Of a stretch of DNA of 64,000 bases, positions 35,436 through 44,761 are shown piece after piece. Numbering within the stretch: the first letter of the stretch is position 1; each line of letters starts with the position of its first letter. The DNA is from Allobosea lathyri. Lineage in GTDB: Bacteria > Pseudomonadota > Alphaproteobacteria > Rhizobiales > Beijerinckiaceae. A program made the translations under genes and the position numbers. The DNA is taken from NCBI RefSeq assembly GCF_900108245.1, contig NZ_FNUY01000001.1, positions 744,001 to 808,000 on the forward strand. Direction: 5' to 3'. The notes beneath the pieces are model-generated. The model searched no databases. It had not been told where the DNA came from and saw nothing but the letters and a program-made list of their open reading frames with translations.

Positions 35436-36674
35436 ATGAACGAGACACTCACCATCGCGCGTCTCGGCGCGCGCGGCGATGGCATCGCCGAGACGCCCAC
35501 CGGCCAGGTCTTCGTGCCCTACACGTTGCCCGGCGAAACCGTGCGCGTGGTGCGCGACGGGGAACGCGGCCAGCTGGTCGAGATCATCGCGCCCGCACAG
35601 TCGCGGATCGCCGCGATCTGTCCGCTCTTCACCCGTTGCGGCGGCTGCGCAGCCCAGCATATGGCGCCGGGCCTCTACAGCGAGTGGAAACGCCAGCAGG
35701 TCGTAACCGCGCTCGGGCGTGCAGGGATCGAGGCGCCGGTCGCCGAGATCGTCGATGCGCATGGCGCCGGCCGCAGGCGCGTCACTTTCCATGCCCGCCG
35801 CGAGGGCATCGGCATGCTCGTCGGCTTCATGCAGGCGCGCAGCCATGATCTGATAGCCGTCGAGGCCTGCCCGGTCCTGGCGCCCGGTCTGGTGCGGGCT
35901 CCTGCGGTGGCGCAATTGCTGGCCAACCGTCTCGGCGGCTCCAACAAGCCGCTCGATCTCCAGATCACTGCCTCCGATGGTGGCCTTGATGTGGACATTC
36001 GCGGCCACGGCCCGGCCGGCGACAAGCTGAGGCTCTCGCTGACGGAAGCGGCCGAGCGGCTCGACCTTGCGCGGCTGGCAATGCATGGCGAGATCATCGT
36101 CGAGCGCCGCCCGCCGCTCCAGCGCATGGGCAAGGCGTCGGTCGCGCCTGCCTCCGGCGGTTTCCTGCAGGCGACCGTGACCGGCGAGGAGACGATCGCC
36201 GCGCTGGTGCTGGCAGCCCTGCCGAAGGCGAAGCATGTCGCGGACCTGTTCGCCGGCTGCGGTCCCTTCAGCTTCCGCCTGGCCGAGCGGATGAAGGTCC
36301 TGGCGGTCGAGAGCGACAAGGCCGCCATTCTGGCGCTGACCCGCGCGGCCGGCGCGACGCAAGGGCTGAAACCGATCGCCGCGGAGGTCCGCGACCTTTT
36401 CCGGCGCCCCTTGCTGGAGCATGAGCTGAATGGCTTCGACGCCGTCGTGCTCGATCCGCCGCGCGCCGGCGCCGAGGCGCAGGCGAAGCGTCTGGCCGCC
36501 TCGAAGCTGGGCACGGTCGTCTATGTCTCCTGCGATGCCGGCACCTTCGCGCGCGACGCTGCGATCCTGATCGCGGGCGGTTATGCGCTGGAAGGCGTCA
36601 CGCCTGTCGATCAGTTCCGCTATTCCGCTCATATCGAACTGGTCGGCGTGTTCAGGCGGCCCAAGAAGTACTGA
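35436..36674 (+). CDS. RlmD/TrmA-family 23S rRNA uracil-5-methyltransferase-like protein
   Basis: A SAM-dependent m5U methyltransferase. It has an N-terminal TRAM-like domain (ETLTIARLGARGDGIAETP), Fe-S ligand cysteines in CPLFTRCGGCAAQH and EACPVL, a Rossmann SAM site VADLFAGCGPFSFRLAE and the motif VLDPPRAGAEAQAK. The catalytic Cys is in VYVSCDAGTFARD. ATG 35436 (MNETLTIARLG) is the likely start; an earlier in-frame ATG at 35361 would add 25 non-conserved residues. It may methylate 23S rRNA or tRNA. The stop falls inside a 14-bp tandem repeat. Confidence 0.9.
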   Translation: MNETLTIARLGARGDGIAETPTGQVFVPYTLPGETVRVVRDGERGQLVEIIAPAQSRIAAICPLFTRCGGCAAQHMAPGLYSEWKRQQVVTALGRAGIEAPVAEIVDAHGAGRRRVTFHARREGIGMLVGFMQARSHDLIAVEACPVLAPGLVRAPAVAQLLANRLGGSNKPLDLQITASDGGLDVDIRGHGPAGDKLRLSLTEAAERLDLARLAMHGEIIVERRPPLQRMGKASVAPASGGFLQATVTGEETIAALVLAALPKAKHVADLFAGCGPFSFRLAERMKVLAVESDKAAILALTRAAGATQGLKPIAAEVRDLFRRPLLEHELNGFDAVVLDPPRAGAEAQAKRLAASKLGTVVYVSCDAGTFARDAAILIAGGYALEGVTPVDQFRYSAHIELVGVFRRPKKY

Positions 36675-36709
36675 AGCGCCAGTACTGAAGCGCCAGTACT
36701 GAAGCGGCG
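36668..36709. repeat. 14-bp tandem repeat at the 3' end of the methyltransferase gene
   Basis: Three copies of GTACTGAAGCGCCA (the third ends GGCG) run from the last codons of the methyltransferase gene. Each unit carries TACTGA, so the first copy supplies the stop codon at 36672-36674. Copy number could change without changing the protein. Confidence 0.9.
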
Positions 36710-36737
36710 AAGTCCAAATATTCAAGTCGGAGACATT

Positions 36738-38144
36738 ATGAGCTCATCCATTCTGGACGGAATGGCCGGCATCGTCGGCGCGAAGAACGTGATCGTCGAC
36801 CCCGACGCCATGGTGCCCTACCTCAGGGAATGGCGGGATCTGTTTCGCGGCAAGGCGCAGGCCATTGTTCGGCCTGGCTCGACGGCGGAGGTCGCGGCGC
36901 TGGTCAAACTCGCCGCAGAGACCGGCACGACCCTGGTGCCGCAGGGCGGCAATACCGGCCTGGTCGGCGGGCAGATTCCCGTCGCCGATGGCCGGGAGAT
37001 CATTCTTTCGCTGCAGCGGCTCGACAAGGTCCGCGCCGTCGATGTCGAGGGCGACACCATGATCGTCGAGGCCGGCGTGACGCTCCAGCGGGCTCAGGAC
37101 GCGGCCGAAGCCGCCGGCCGCCTCTTCCCGCTTTCGCTCGCATCTGAAGGCAGCTGCACCATCGGCGGCAATCTCTCGACCAATGCGGGCGGCACCGCGG
37201 TGCTCGCCTATGGCAATGCGCGCGAGCTCTGCATGGGGCTCGAGGTCGTGTTGGCCGATGGCCGGATCTGGAACGGCCTGAAGCAGCTGCGCAAGGACAA
37301 TACCGGCTACGATCTGAAGAACCTCTTCATCGGCGCCGAGGGCACGCTGGGCATCATCACGGCCGCCGTGCTGAAGCTGTTCCCGCTGCCCGCCGCGCGT
37401 GCCACCGCATTCCTGGCCGTGCCCGGCCCGGAAGAAGCGCTGGCCCTGCTCAACGCAGCCAAGGCTGGCGCAGGCGGCACGCTGACGACCTTCGAGCTGA
37501 TGCCGCGCATCGGCCTCGACTTCGTGCTGCGCCATGCCTCGGGCACGCGCGATCCGCTGTCCGAGCCCTCGCCCTGGTATGTGCTGATGGAAGTCTCGGC
37601 GCAGTCGGCGGCCGGTCTCGACGAGGCCGTCGAGACCTTCCTGGGCGAGGCGCTGGAGAACGGCCTCGTCACCGATGCGGCGCTCGCGAGCTCGCTCAAT
37701 CAGCGCGCCGATTTCTGGAAACTGCGCGAGATGCTGTCGGAAGTGCAGACCTATGAGGGTGGTTCGATCAAGCACGACGTCTCCGTGCCGCTGCATGCGA
37801 CGCCGGAATTCCTGGCGCGCGCGATCGCCACGGTCGAGCAGATGGTACCGGGTTGCCGTCCGATACCCTTCGGGCATCTTGGCGACGGCAACATCCACTT
37901 CAACGTCAGTCAGCCGGTCGGCAGCGACAAGGCGGCCTTCCTCGCGCGCTGGGAAGAGATGAACCACGCGGTGCACGCCATCGTCAGCGAGATGCATGGT
38001 TCGATCTCGGCCGAGCACGGCATCGGCCGGCTCAAGCGCTATCTGCTGCCGGGCGTGAAGGACCCCGTCGAGCTCGACCTGATGCGCACACTGAAGGCAA
38101 CGCTCGATCCCAAGGGCATCCTGAACCCCGGCGCCGTGCTCTAA
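36738..38144 (+). CDS. FAD-binding oxidoreductase (D-2-hydroxyacid dehydrogenase type)
   Basis: A 468-residue FAD flavoprotein of the D-2-hydroxyglutarate/D-lactate dehydrogenase group. The FAD-binding domain reads LVPQGGNTGLVGGQIP, ASEGSCTIGGNLSTNAGGTAVL and GAEGTLGIITAAVL. The C-terminal FAD_oxidase_C domain has PFGHLGDGNIHFN and ISAEHGIGRLKRYL, the latter ending near the usual GxxNPG as LDPKGILNPG. The likely substrate is a D-2-hydroxyacid. A GGAG site lies just before the ATG. It is related to glcD at 60.5 kb, but stands without E and F partners. Confidence 0.93.
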   Translation: MSSSILDGMAGIVGAKNVIVDPDAMVPYLREWRDLFRGKAQAIVRPGSTAEVAALVKLAAETGTTLVPQGGNTGLVGGQIPVADGREIILSLQRLDKVRAVDVEGDTMIVEAGVTLQRAQDAAEAAGRLFPLSLASEGSCTIGGNLSTNAGGTAVLAYGNARELCMGLEVVLADGRIWNGLKQLRKDNTGYDLKNLFIGAEGTLGIITAAVLKLFPLPAARATAFLAVPGPEEALALLNAAKAGAGGTLTTFELMPRIGLDFVLRHASGTRDPLSEPSPWYVLMEVSAQSAAGLDEAVETFLGEALENGLVTDAALASSLNQRADFWKLREMLSEVQTYEGGSIKHDVSVPLHATPEFLARAIATVEQMVPGCRPIPFGHLGDGNIHFNVSQPVGSDKAAFLARWEEMNHAVHAIVSEMHGSISAEHGIGRLKRYLLPGVKDPVELDLMRTLKATLDPKGILNPGAVL

Positions 38145-38166
38145 ACCGCGGGAGACGGCTGTTTAT

Positions 38167-38316
38167 GCTCTTAAACATGCCGTCATCCTGGACCAGCGGC
38201 AAAGCCGCGCAGCTCCGGGATCCATCGTAGAGCGCCGATTCTGGCAATGACTTGGCCCTGTGATGGATCCTGGGTCTCCGCTTCGCTGCGCCCAGGATGA
38301 CGGTGTGGTTGAGAGC
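38167..38316. repeat. palindromic repeat, family B-like copy with different ends
   Basis: The core arms CGTCATCCTGGACC... and ...GCGCCCAGGATGACGG, with GGGATCCATC and GATGGATCCTGGG inside, follow the family B plan. The outer ends GCTCTTAAAC and GGTTGAGAGC differ from the TAGAGCGTGCTG ends of the other copies. It lies between the FAD oxidoreductase gene and the GNAT gene. Confidence 0.75.
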
Positions 38317-38350
38317 CAAGGCCGCGTGATCAGATTGTGAGGGCCACAAC

Positions 38351-38797
38351 GTGTTCGTCTTGGAACAAGCGTCGGAAGCTGACTTCGACAGACTATTCGA
38401 TCTCAGGATTCTCGCGATGCGCGAGAGCCTCGAGCGGATCGGGCGCTTCGACAGGCAGCGCGCTTATGATCGCTTCCGCAGCACGTTCCGGCCGGAACAC
38501 ACAAGGCTCATCACCGTCGGCGGAGCCTTGGCGGGCTGCGTGGCTCTGGGGATGTCAGAAGACGGCCTGCTGCTCGAGCATTTCTACATTCTTCCTGAGC
38601 AGCAGGGCAGGGGCCTTGGGCAAGCCGTCCTGCGGCAGGTGCTGCAGGAGGCTGACGCAGCAGCCCTGCCGGTTCGCCTCAGCGTTCTCCAGAAGAGCGA
38701 AGCGGGCCGCTTCTATGCCCGCCAGGGTTTCACCATGACCGGGCAGGATGAGTGGGACGTCTATTATGAGCGCCGGCCTCAGGGCATCGCGACGTAG
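38351..38797 (+). CDS. GNAT-family N-acetyltransferase
   Basis: A 148-residue GNAT fold with the acetyl-CoA pyrophosphate loop EQQGRGLGQAVLRQVL, the preceding strand LLLEHFYILP and a final SEAGRFYARQGF segment. The substrate is not predictable. A GTG start is used, with GAGGG seven bases upstream. The stop overlaps the end of the convergent gamma-glutamyltransferase gene by 19 bases. Confidence 0.88.
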   Translation: MFVLEQASEADFDRLFDLRILAMRESLERIGRFDRQRAYDRFRSTFRPEHTRLITVGGALAGCVALGMSEDGLLLEHFYILPEQQGRGLGQAVLRQVLQEADAAALPVRLSVLQKSEAGRFYARQGFTMTGQDEWDVYYERRPQGIAT

Positions 38798-40377
38798 CCA
38801 TCCCGCCGCGGATCGGCTGCGCCCGTGAACGCCCCTGTCGCCGGGTTGACGGAGACCGCCTGCATGCCGCCCGTCTTCATCGTCCAGCCGGTGTCGAAGA
38901 CTTCGATCTCGTGCCCGCGCCGGCGCAGCTCGTCGATCGTCGCCGCCGGGATGCGGTTCTCGATATGCACCGACCGCCCGTCCCAGAGCCTGGCTCGGGG
39001 GGCCTCGATCGCCTGCTGCAGGGGCTGGCCGAAATCGAGATACTGGACCATGGCCTGCACCTGCGTCTGCAGGATGCCGTAGCTCCCGGGCGTGCCCAGC
39101 GCGAGGACAGGCACCCCATCACGCGTCGAAATGCTCGGCGCCATGCAGATCGGCAGCGCCGAGCCCGGCTGCGAGCGGTTGGGGCTGCCGGGCTGGACAT
39201 CCGCCCAGTACAGGAAGTTGTTGAGGCAGACCCCGGTGCCGGGAACCACCACGCCGCTGCCGAAAGGGCTGCCCAGGCTCTGGGTCACACAGATCAGGTT
39301 GCCCTCGCGATCCGCGATCGAGAAGGATGTCGTATGGCCGGGGTCCTCGCCGGCCCGCGGCATCCATTGCTCAGTCGGCCCGGTAATCGGCTGGCCGTCA
39401 TGGAGACGGGTACGCAAGGCCTCGACCCTGGCGTCCGACAAGATCTCCGCGAGCAGGTCGGGAGCCGGATCGTTATGGGCGATGCGCACGCCGGCCGACA
39501 GGCGGATGGCGCGGTAGAGCAGGTCGAGATGCTCGGCGCCGTTACGCGCCAATCCGGACAGGTCGACACCGTCGAGAATGCGCAGCGCCAGCAGGAACTG
39601 GAAGCCTTCGCAGGGTGGCGACGGCACGTGAACCTTGAGCCCCCGATAGCTCACTGCCAGCGGCTCGCGCCAGACCGGCGCGGCCTTGGCGAGGTCCGCC
39701 ATGGTCAGGCTGCCGCCGAGGCTTGCCAGATGCGCTACGATCTGCTCCCCCAACTTGCCGCGATAGAGGTGGTCGGGGCCTTCGCTCGCAATGGCCTGAA
39801 ACGTCCGGGCGAGATCGGGCTGGCGCAGGATCGAGCCCACCTCGACGCGCGCGCCATCGGGCAAATAGTTGCGCGCCCAGTTCTCATGCAAAGCAGGATA
39901 GGTCGTCCTTAAAGGAAGGTGCTCGTTGAATTCGAGCGCGCCGAACTCGGCGATCGGGAAACCGTCCTGCGCCAGCGCGATAGCAGGAGCGAAAATGTTC
40001 GCGAGCGACGTCCGGCCATAGGTGCCGGCCAGTTCGCACCAGCCGGCGAGGTTGCCGGGCGTCGCGACCGGCAGCGCGCCGCGCTCAAGTTCGGCACGCT
40101 CCTTGAAACGCTCCGCCGGAAAGCTGGCGGGAATAGCTGGCACGAAGTCGAGAACGCGGATTCGGGCCTCCTTGGCGACCCACATCGTCGCCAGCCCCAG
40201 ACCGGCAAGGCCCGACATGAACGGCTCGACCACATTCAATGCCGCCGCTGTCGCCGCTGCCGCGTCGAAGGCATTGCCACCATTGGCCAGAATCCGTGCG
40301 CCGGCCTGCGCCGCCAGCGGATGGGCCGCGGCGACCATGCCGTGGCGGGAACTCGTCGTCGGGCGGCCACCAAGCAT
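38779..40377 (-). CDS. gamma-glutamyltransferase family protein
   Basis: A 532-residue Ntn-hydrolase precursor. The catalytic Thr that becomes the N-terminus of the small subunit is in DPGHTTSFSIADREGN, and the large subunit opens with GMVAAAHPLAAQAGARILANGG and NAFDAAAATAAALNVVEPFMSG. It transfers or hydrolyses gamma-glutamyl groups, for example from glutathione; related members act on cephalosporins or other amides. There is no signal peptide, so it appears cytosolic. ATG 40377 has GGGGAGAG correctly spaced and is preferred over ATG 40407. It overlaps the convergent GNAT gene. Confidence 0.88.
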   Translation of the reverse strand: MLGGRPTTSSRHGMVAAAHPLAAQAGARILANGGNAFDAAAATAAALNVVEPFMSGLAGLGLATMWVAKEARIRVLDFVPAIPASFPAERFKERAELERGALPVATPGNLAGWCELAGTYGRTSLANIFAPAIALAQDGFPIAEFGALEFNEHLPLRTTYPALHENWARNYLPDGARVEVGSILRQPDLARTFQAIASEGPDHLYRGKLGEQIVAHLASLGGSLTMADLAKAAPVWREPLAVSYRGLKVHVPSPPCEGFQFLLALRILDGVDLSGLARNGAEHLDLLYRAIRLSAGVRIAHNDPAPDLLAEILSDARVEALRTRLHDGQPITGPTEQWMPRAGEDPGHTTSFSIADREGNLICVTQSLGSPFGSGVVVPGTGVCLNNFLYWADVQPGSPNRSQPGSALPICMAPSISTRDGVPVLALGTPGSYGILQTQVQAMVQYLDFGQPLQQAIEAPRARLWDGRSVHIENRIPAATIDELRRRGHEIEVFDTGWTMKTGGMQAVSVNPATGAFTGAADPRRDGYVAMP

Positions 40378-40410
40378 GCGTTCTCTCCCCGTTGTTTGCG
40401 CCAGCATGCC

Positions 40411-41190
40411 CTAGAAGAGGCTGCCCTGGTCATCCGTTTTCGGCATGCGGGCCGGGCGTTTGCGGGGAGGGGTCTCGGCACGCGGCTCGTTCGCCGACAC
40501 CGGAGGAACGGCGGCAGGATCGAACGGGGCTTGCACCTCTGGCCCGTCATTGGCCACCTTGTTCACCGCAGGGCCGATCCTGACCATCTCCAGCAGATCG
40601 TCCGGCGGCGGCCTGAGCATGGCGCCGGCATCGCGCGGCTCGGTCATGGGGTCGAGCCAGGCGTCGAAATCCCTGGGATCGATGATCACCGGACAGCGAT
40701 CATGGATCGCGGCCATAAGCCCGTTCGCCGGGCCGTTGACCAGCGCGACGGTGTCGATTTCCGAACCGTCGGGCGAATGCCAGGTCTCCCACAGGGCGGC
40801 AAAAGCAAAGACGCCGCGGTCGGGGCGTCGGAACAGATAGGCGTTGTTCTGGCCTTGCCGGCCCTGGCTCACGCGGTGCCACTCGTAGAAGGCGTCCGCC
40901 GGCATCAGGCCGCGCCGACGCACGAGCGCGGCCCGGAACGATGGCTTCTCGCTTGCGCTCTCGCCACGGATGTTGAGGACGAGCGGAAAGGATTTCACGT
41001 CCTTGACCCAGCCGGGAATGAAGCCCCAGCGCATCAGGATGAACTGTCGCGCGCCTTCATGCAGGCGCACCACGGGTACGGGCTGCGTCGGCGCGATGTT
41101 GTAGCGCGGCGGGAAATTAGGCTGCTCGCGATAGGCGAAAACCTCGCGCATCGCCTCGGGCGGCAGGGTGATGGCGTAGCGTCCGCACAT
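40411..41190 (-). CDS. yedK: SRAP domain protein (YedK/HMCES-like)
   Basis: A 259-residue SOS response-associated peptidase-like protein that covalently traps abasic sites in single-stranded DNA through Cys2. It begins MCGRYAITLPPEAM, so Cys2 becomes the N-terminus. Other family motifs are PRYNIAPTQPVPVVR, MRWGFIPGW, the conserved Glu in MPADAFYEW and the His in IHDRCPVII. A proline-rich basic tail ends PKTDDQGSLF, a possible clamp-binding motif. ATG 41190 is fixed by the need for Cys2. Confidence 0.93.
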   Translation of the reverse strand: MCGRYAITLPPEAMREVFAYREQPNFPPRYNIAPTQPVPVVRLHEGARQFILMRWGFIPGWVKDVKSFPLVLNIRGESASEKPSFRAALVRRRGLMPADAFYEWHRVSQGRQGQNNAYLFRRPDRGVFAFAALWETWHSPDGSEIDTVALVNGPANGLMAAIHDRCPVIIDPRDFDAWLDPMTEPRDAGAMLRPPPDDLLEMVRIGPAVNKVANDGPEVQAPFDPAAVPPVSANEPRAETPPRKRPARMPKTDDQGSLF

Positions 41191-41273
41191 AGGTGCAGAT
41201 GTGGCGAGACGAGCGGTCCGGATCAACACTTTATTTGGGTTTGGGCCAGCATAGTCGCGCCGGTTTGGGGCTC

Positions 41274-41786
41274 ATGATGACCGTCTCCGCGACGAAATCG
41301 CTGGCTGACATGGCGGATATGGCGGACGGCTGGGCAGGCGCGTCGCAGGCTCCCCGACTCTCGACCGATTTCCTCAATCGCTACAGCGAAGCGCTGATGC
41401 TGCTGGAACTGGCGCTCGTCGACGAATCGATTCTCGACGATCTCAGGGCCTGGCGAAGCGTCGGCTATCGCGCGCATTTTGAAACCTCGCAATTGCGCTG
41501 CGCCCCCTCGGCGCTGGCGGCTTACGAGCGCATCGACCCTGCGCGCCGCGCCGCATTCGAGGAACTGTGCTGTGCGATGACCCGGCTGGTCACGACGGTG
41601 ACCGCGCTGCTCCTCGACGCGCCGGCCAATCTGGACCTGACCTCCATTGTCGATGTCGCCAGCGAAGCCCTGCGCAAGCTGATCGGCCGTGCCACGCGTT
41701 TCATCAACGCCAATGGCAGCGTCGATGTCGGCACATTCGAGGATCATCACATCCAGGACGAGATCGACGCGCTGCTTGCCGGCTAG
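41274..41786 (+). CDS. hypothetical protein
   Basis: A 170-residue, mostly helical protein of no family I can name. It begins MMTVSATKSLADMADMADGW and shows FLNRYSEALMLLELALVDES, LRAWRSVGYRAHFETSQL and AMTRLVTTVTALLLDAP. It has no signal peptide, and the hydrophobicity is only moderate. Two ATGs, 41274 and 41277, are possible. The stop TAG is the first three bases of a family B repeat, so the native C-terminus may have been set by that insertion. It is divergent from the SRAP gene. Confidence 0.55.
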   Translation: MMTVSATKSLADMADMADGWAGASQAPRLSTDFLNRYSEALMLLELALVDESILDDLRAWRSVGYRAHFETSQLRCAPSALAAYERIDPARRAAFEELCCAMTRLVTTVTALLLDAPANLDLTSIVDVASEALRKLIGRATRFINANGSVDVGTFEDHHIQDEIDALLAG

Positions 41787-41942
41787 AGCGTGCTGATTTC
41801 ACTCGGAAACATGCCGTCGTCCCGGGCTTGACCCGGGATCCATTCCGGAGCGCTTGCGATCGATGTTCAGGCATGGATCCCGGGTCTCCGCTACGCTGCG
41901 CCCGGGATGACCCGCGTTTCCACGAAAATGCAGCACGCTCTA
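41784..41942. repeat. MITE-like palindromic repeat, family B copy 3 (intact ends)
   Basis: This 159-bp element has perfect 12-bp terminal inverted repeats, TAGAGCGTGCTG and CAGCACGCTCTA. Inside each end is a distinct sub-terminal segment: ATTTCACTCGGAAAC on the left and GTTTCCACGAAAATG on the right. The core hairpins use CCCGGGATCCAT and ATGGATCCCGGG. TAG at the left end is the stop of the hypothetical gene, and the right end supplies the stop of tlyA on the other strand. This copy looks the most intact in the window. Confidence 0.88.
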
Positions 41943-42677
41943 GGCAGGGCTCAGGCCGCGCGCCGCCCCCACGAGAAACTCGCGATTGCCGTCTCCGCCC
42001 TCGATCGGGGAGGGGGTCGGCCCTTCCACGGAAAAGCCGAGTTCGCCCAGCAGCGCCACGATATCGGCGCAGACGCTGGCATGGATGGCTTCGTCCCTGA
42101 CGATACCCTTCTTCAAGGCGGCGCGGCCGGCCTCGAATTGCGGCTTGATCAGAGCCGCCAGCAGGGCGGTCGGCGCGAGCAGCGCCGCAACAGTCGGCAG
42201 GACGAGCTTCAGCGAGATGAAGCTGACATCGATCGCCGCCAGCGTCGGCGGCTCCGGCAGGTCGTCCGGCGTCAGAGTCCTGATGTCCTGCGCCTCCAGG
42301 CTCAGCACGCGCGGGTCGCCGCGCAGCGAGGCGTGCAGCTGGTCGCGCCCGACATCGACCGCCACCACCTGCCTTGCGCCGCGCTTGAGCAGCAGGTCGG
42401 TGAAGCCGCCGGTCGAGGCGCCGACATCGAGACAGACGCGCCCCATGGCATCGAAGCCGAAGACATCGAGCGCCGAGGCGAGTTTGAGGCCGCCGCGCGA
42501 GACGTAAGGATGCGGAGCCTCAGCCGTCAATTCGGCATCTTGCGCCACCATCTCCGAAGCCTTGCGGACCGGCGCGCCATTGGCGGTGACGAGCCCCGCT
42601 GCGATCGCGGCCTGCGCGCGGGACCGGCTCTCGAAGAAGCCGCGCTCGACGAGCAACTGGTCGGCCCGGCTTTTCAT
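41940..42677 (-). CDS. tlyA: TlyA-family rRNA 2'-O-methyltransferase
   Basis: A 245-residue protein with an N-terminal S4 RNA-binding domain (MKSRADQLLVERGFFESRSR, AAGLVTANGAPVRKASEMV) and an FtsJ-type methyltransferase domain (CLDVGASTGGFTDLLLKRGA, AIDVSFISLKLVLP, IKPQFEAGRAALKKGIV). TlyA family members 2'-O-methylate cytidines in 16S and 23S rRNA. It is directly downstream of dxs, 24 bases apart, a typical alphaproteobacterial pairing. The TAG stop is part of the adjacent family B repeat. Confidence 0.92.
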   Translation of the reverse strand: MKSRADQLLVERGFFESRSRAQAAIAAGLVTANGAPVRKASEMVAQDAELTAEAPHPYVSRGGLKLASALDVFGFDAMGRVCLDVGASTGGFTDLLLKRGARQVVAVDVGRDQLHASLRGDPRVLSLEAQDIRTLTPDDLPEPPTLAAIDVSFISLKLVLPTVAALLAPTALLAALIKPQFEAGRAALKKGIVRDEAIHASVCADIVALLGELGFSVEGPTPSPIEGGDGNREFLVGAARGLSPA

Positions 42678-42701
42678 GTCGTACCCCGGCGGCCTCGCGC
42701 G

Positions 42702-44612
42702 TCAGGCAAGCTTGATGGCGGCCGGCGCCCCGAGCGCGCCTTCGACCGTGCGCACGATGCCGGCGGCATCGAGACCGGCCTGCGCATACATGGCGTCGGG
42801 CTTGTCATGCTCCTGGAAGACGTCCGGCAGTGTCAGCGTCCTGATCTTCAGGCCGCCATCGAGCAGTCCGGTGCGAGCGAGCAGATGCAGCACATGGGCG
42901 CCGAAGCCACCGGTCGAGCCTTCCTCGACCGTGATAAGAATCTCGTGTTCCCGCGCCAGCCGCAGGATCAGCGCCTCGTCGAGCGGTTTGGCGAAACGCG
43001 CATCGGCCACAGTGGTCGAGAGACCGCGCTGGCCCAGAAGCTCTGCCGCTGCCATGCATTCGGCAAGGCGCGTGCCCAGCGAGAGCAGCGCGACGCGCGT
43101 ACCCTCGCGCACGATGCGGCCCCGGCCGATTTCCAGGGGAATGCCGACATCGGGGAGCTCGATGCCCACGCCTTCGCTGCGCGGATAGCGGAACGCGATC
43201 GGCCCGTCGTCATAAGCCGCGGCCGTCGCGACCATATGGGTCAGTTCGGCTTCATCGGCCGCGGCCATCACCACCATGTCGGGCAGGCAAGTGAGATAGG
43301 CGATGTCGAAGGCGCCCGCATGCGTCGCTCCATCGGCTCCGACAAGGCCTGCGCGGTCGAGCGCGAAACGAACCGGCAGCTTCTGAATGGCGACGTCGTG
43401 CACGACCTGATCATAGGCGCGCTGCAGGAAGGTCGAGTAGATCGCGCAGAACGGCTTGTAGCCCTCGGTGGCCAGCCCCGCCGCGAAGGTCACGGCATGC
43501 TGCTCGGCAATGCCGACATCGAAGGTGCGGCCCGGAAACTCCTGGCCGAAGGCATCGAGCCCGGTGCCTGACGGCATCGCCGCCGTCACCGCGACGATCT
43601 TATCGTCCTCGCGTGCGGCCTTGATCAGCGCGTTCGCGAAGACCTTGGTGTAGCTCGGCGCGTTCGCCGGTGCCTTGGCCTGCTGGCCGGTCACGGGATC
43701 GAACTTGACCACGGCATGGTGCTTGTCGGCGCTGGCTTCGGCGGGCGCATAGCCTTTGCCCTTCTGCGTCACGACATGGACCAGGATCGGCCCATTGCCG
43801 GCATCGCGGACATTGCGCAGCACGGGCAGCAGATGGTCGAGATTATGGCCGTCGATCGGCCCGACATAGTAGAAGCCGAGCTCCTCGAACAGCGTGCCGC
43901 CGGTCCAGAACCCGCGCGCATATTCTTCGGTGCGCCTGGCCTTGTCGTGGAAGAAGCGCGGCAGCCGCTCGGCCAGGCTCTTGGCGACCTCGCGGATCGA
44001 GCGGTAGGTCCGGCCCGAGACGAGCCTTGCCAGATAGGCCGACATCGCCCCCACAGGCGGCGCGATCGACATGTCGTTGTCGTTGAGGATGACGACGAGG
44101 CGCGAGCCAAGCGCGCCGGCATTGTTCATCGCCTCATAGGCCATGCCGGCCGACATCGAGCCGTCGCCGATGACCGCCACGACATTGCCCGCCCTGCCGG
44201 CGAGATCTCGCCCGACAGCCATGCCGAGCCCCGCCGAGATCGAGGTCGAGGAATGCGCCGCGCCGAACGGGTCGTATTCGCTCTCCGAACGCCGGGTGAA
44301 GCCGGAAAGCCCGCCCGGCTGGCGCAAGGTGCGGATGCGCTCGCGCCGCCCGGTCAGGATCTTGTGCGGATAGGCCTGGTGGCCGACATCCCAGATCAGC
44401 CGGTCGCGTGGCGTATCGAAGACATGGTGCAAGGCGACGGTGAGCTCGACCACGCCGAGCCCGGCGCCGAGATGCCCGCCCGTGACCGAGACCGCGTCGA
44501 TCGTCTCGAGACGCAATTCGTCGGCGAGCTGGCGCAGCTGCGCGTCGCCCAGCGCCCGCAGGTCGGAGGGGTGGTGAATCGTATCGAGGAGGGGTGTGTG
44601 GGGACGTGGCAC
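42702..44612 (-). CDS. dxs: 1-deoxy-D-xylulose-5-phosphate synthase
   Basis: A TDP-dependent enzyme that condenses pyruvate and glyceraldehyde-3-phosphate, the first step of the MEP isoprenoid pathway. The catalytic features are [36 protein letters not shown], the TDP motif [20 protein letters not shown] and the C-terminal [17 protein letters not shown]. At 636 residues it is the normal length. GTG 44612 ([11 protein letters not shown]...) fits the family start; the open frame to 44828 runs into an 18-bp tandem repeat and is not family-like. tlyA follows in the same direction. Confidence 0.95.
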   Translation of the reverse strand: MPRPHTPLLDTIHHPSDLRALGDAQLRQLADELRLETIDAVSVTGGHLGAGLGVVELTVALHHVFDTPRDRLIWDVGHQAYPHKILTGRRERIRTLRQPGGLSGFTRRSESEYDPFGAAHSSTSISAGLGMAVGRDLAGRAGNVVAVIGDGSMSAGMAYEAMNNAGALGSRLVVILNDNDMSIAPPVGAMSAYLARLVSGRTYRSIREVAKSLAERLPRFFHDKARRTEEYARGFWTGGTLFEELGFYYVGPIDGHNLDHLLPVLRNVRDAGNGPILVHVVTQKGKGYAPAEASADKHHAVVKFDPVTGQQAKAPANAPSYTKVFANALIKAAREDDKIVAVTAAMPSGTGLDAFGQEFPGRTFDVGIAEQHAVTFAAGLATEGYKPFCAIYSTFLQRAYDQVVHDVAIQKLPVRFALDRAGLVGADGATHAGAFDIAYLTCLPDMVVMAAADEAELTHMVATAAAYDDGPIAFRYPRSEGVGIELPDVGIPLEIGRGRIVREGTRVALLSLGTRLAECMAAAELLGQRGLSTTVADARFAKPLDEALILRLAREHEILITVEEGSTGGFGAHVLHLLARTGLLDGGLKIRTLTLPDVFQEHDKPDAMYAQAGLDAAGIVRTVEGALGAPAAIKLA

Positions 44613-44689
44613 GAAACGGGCCTGATCTCGTTTTGAAAAGCTGTCGCTGGAATAGTGCCTAAGGGCCAAGCTGGCAAACCCGCCAAGCG

Positions 44690-44761
44690 ATGCAAGCCTA
44701 TTACGGGATGCAAGCCTATTACGGGATGCAAGCCCATTACGGGATGCAAGCCCATTACGAC
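44690..44761. repeat. 18-bp tandem repeat upstream of dxs
   Basis: Four units of ATGCAAGCCTATTACGGG (the later ones with C for T at one place, the last ending GAC) stand head to tail in the 219-base gap between dxs and the divergent MFS gene. The period is a multiple of three, so open frames run through it in several directions (CKPITG on the plus strand), but neither gene's family-like region starts within it. Confidence 0.92.
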
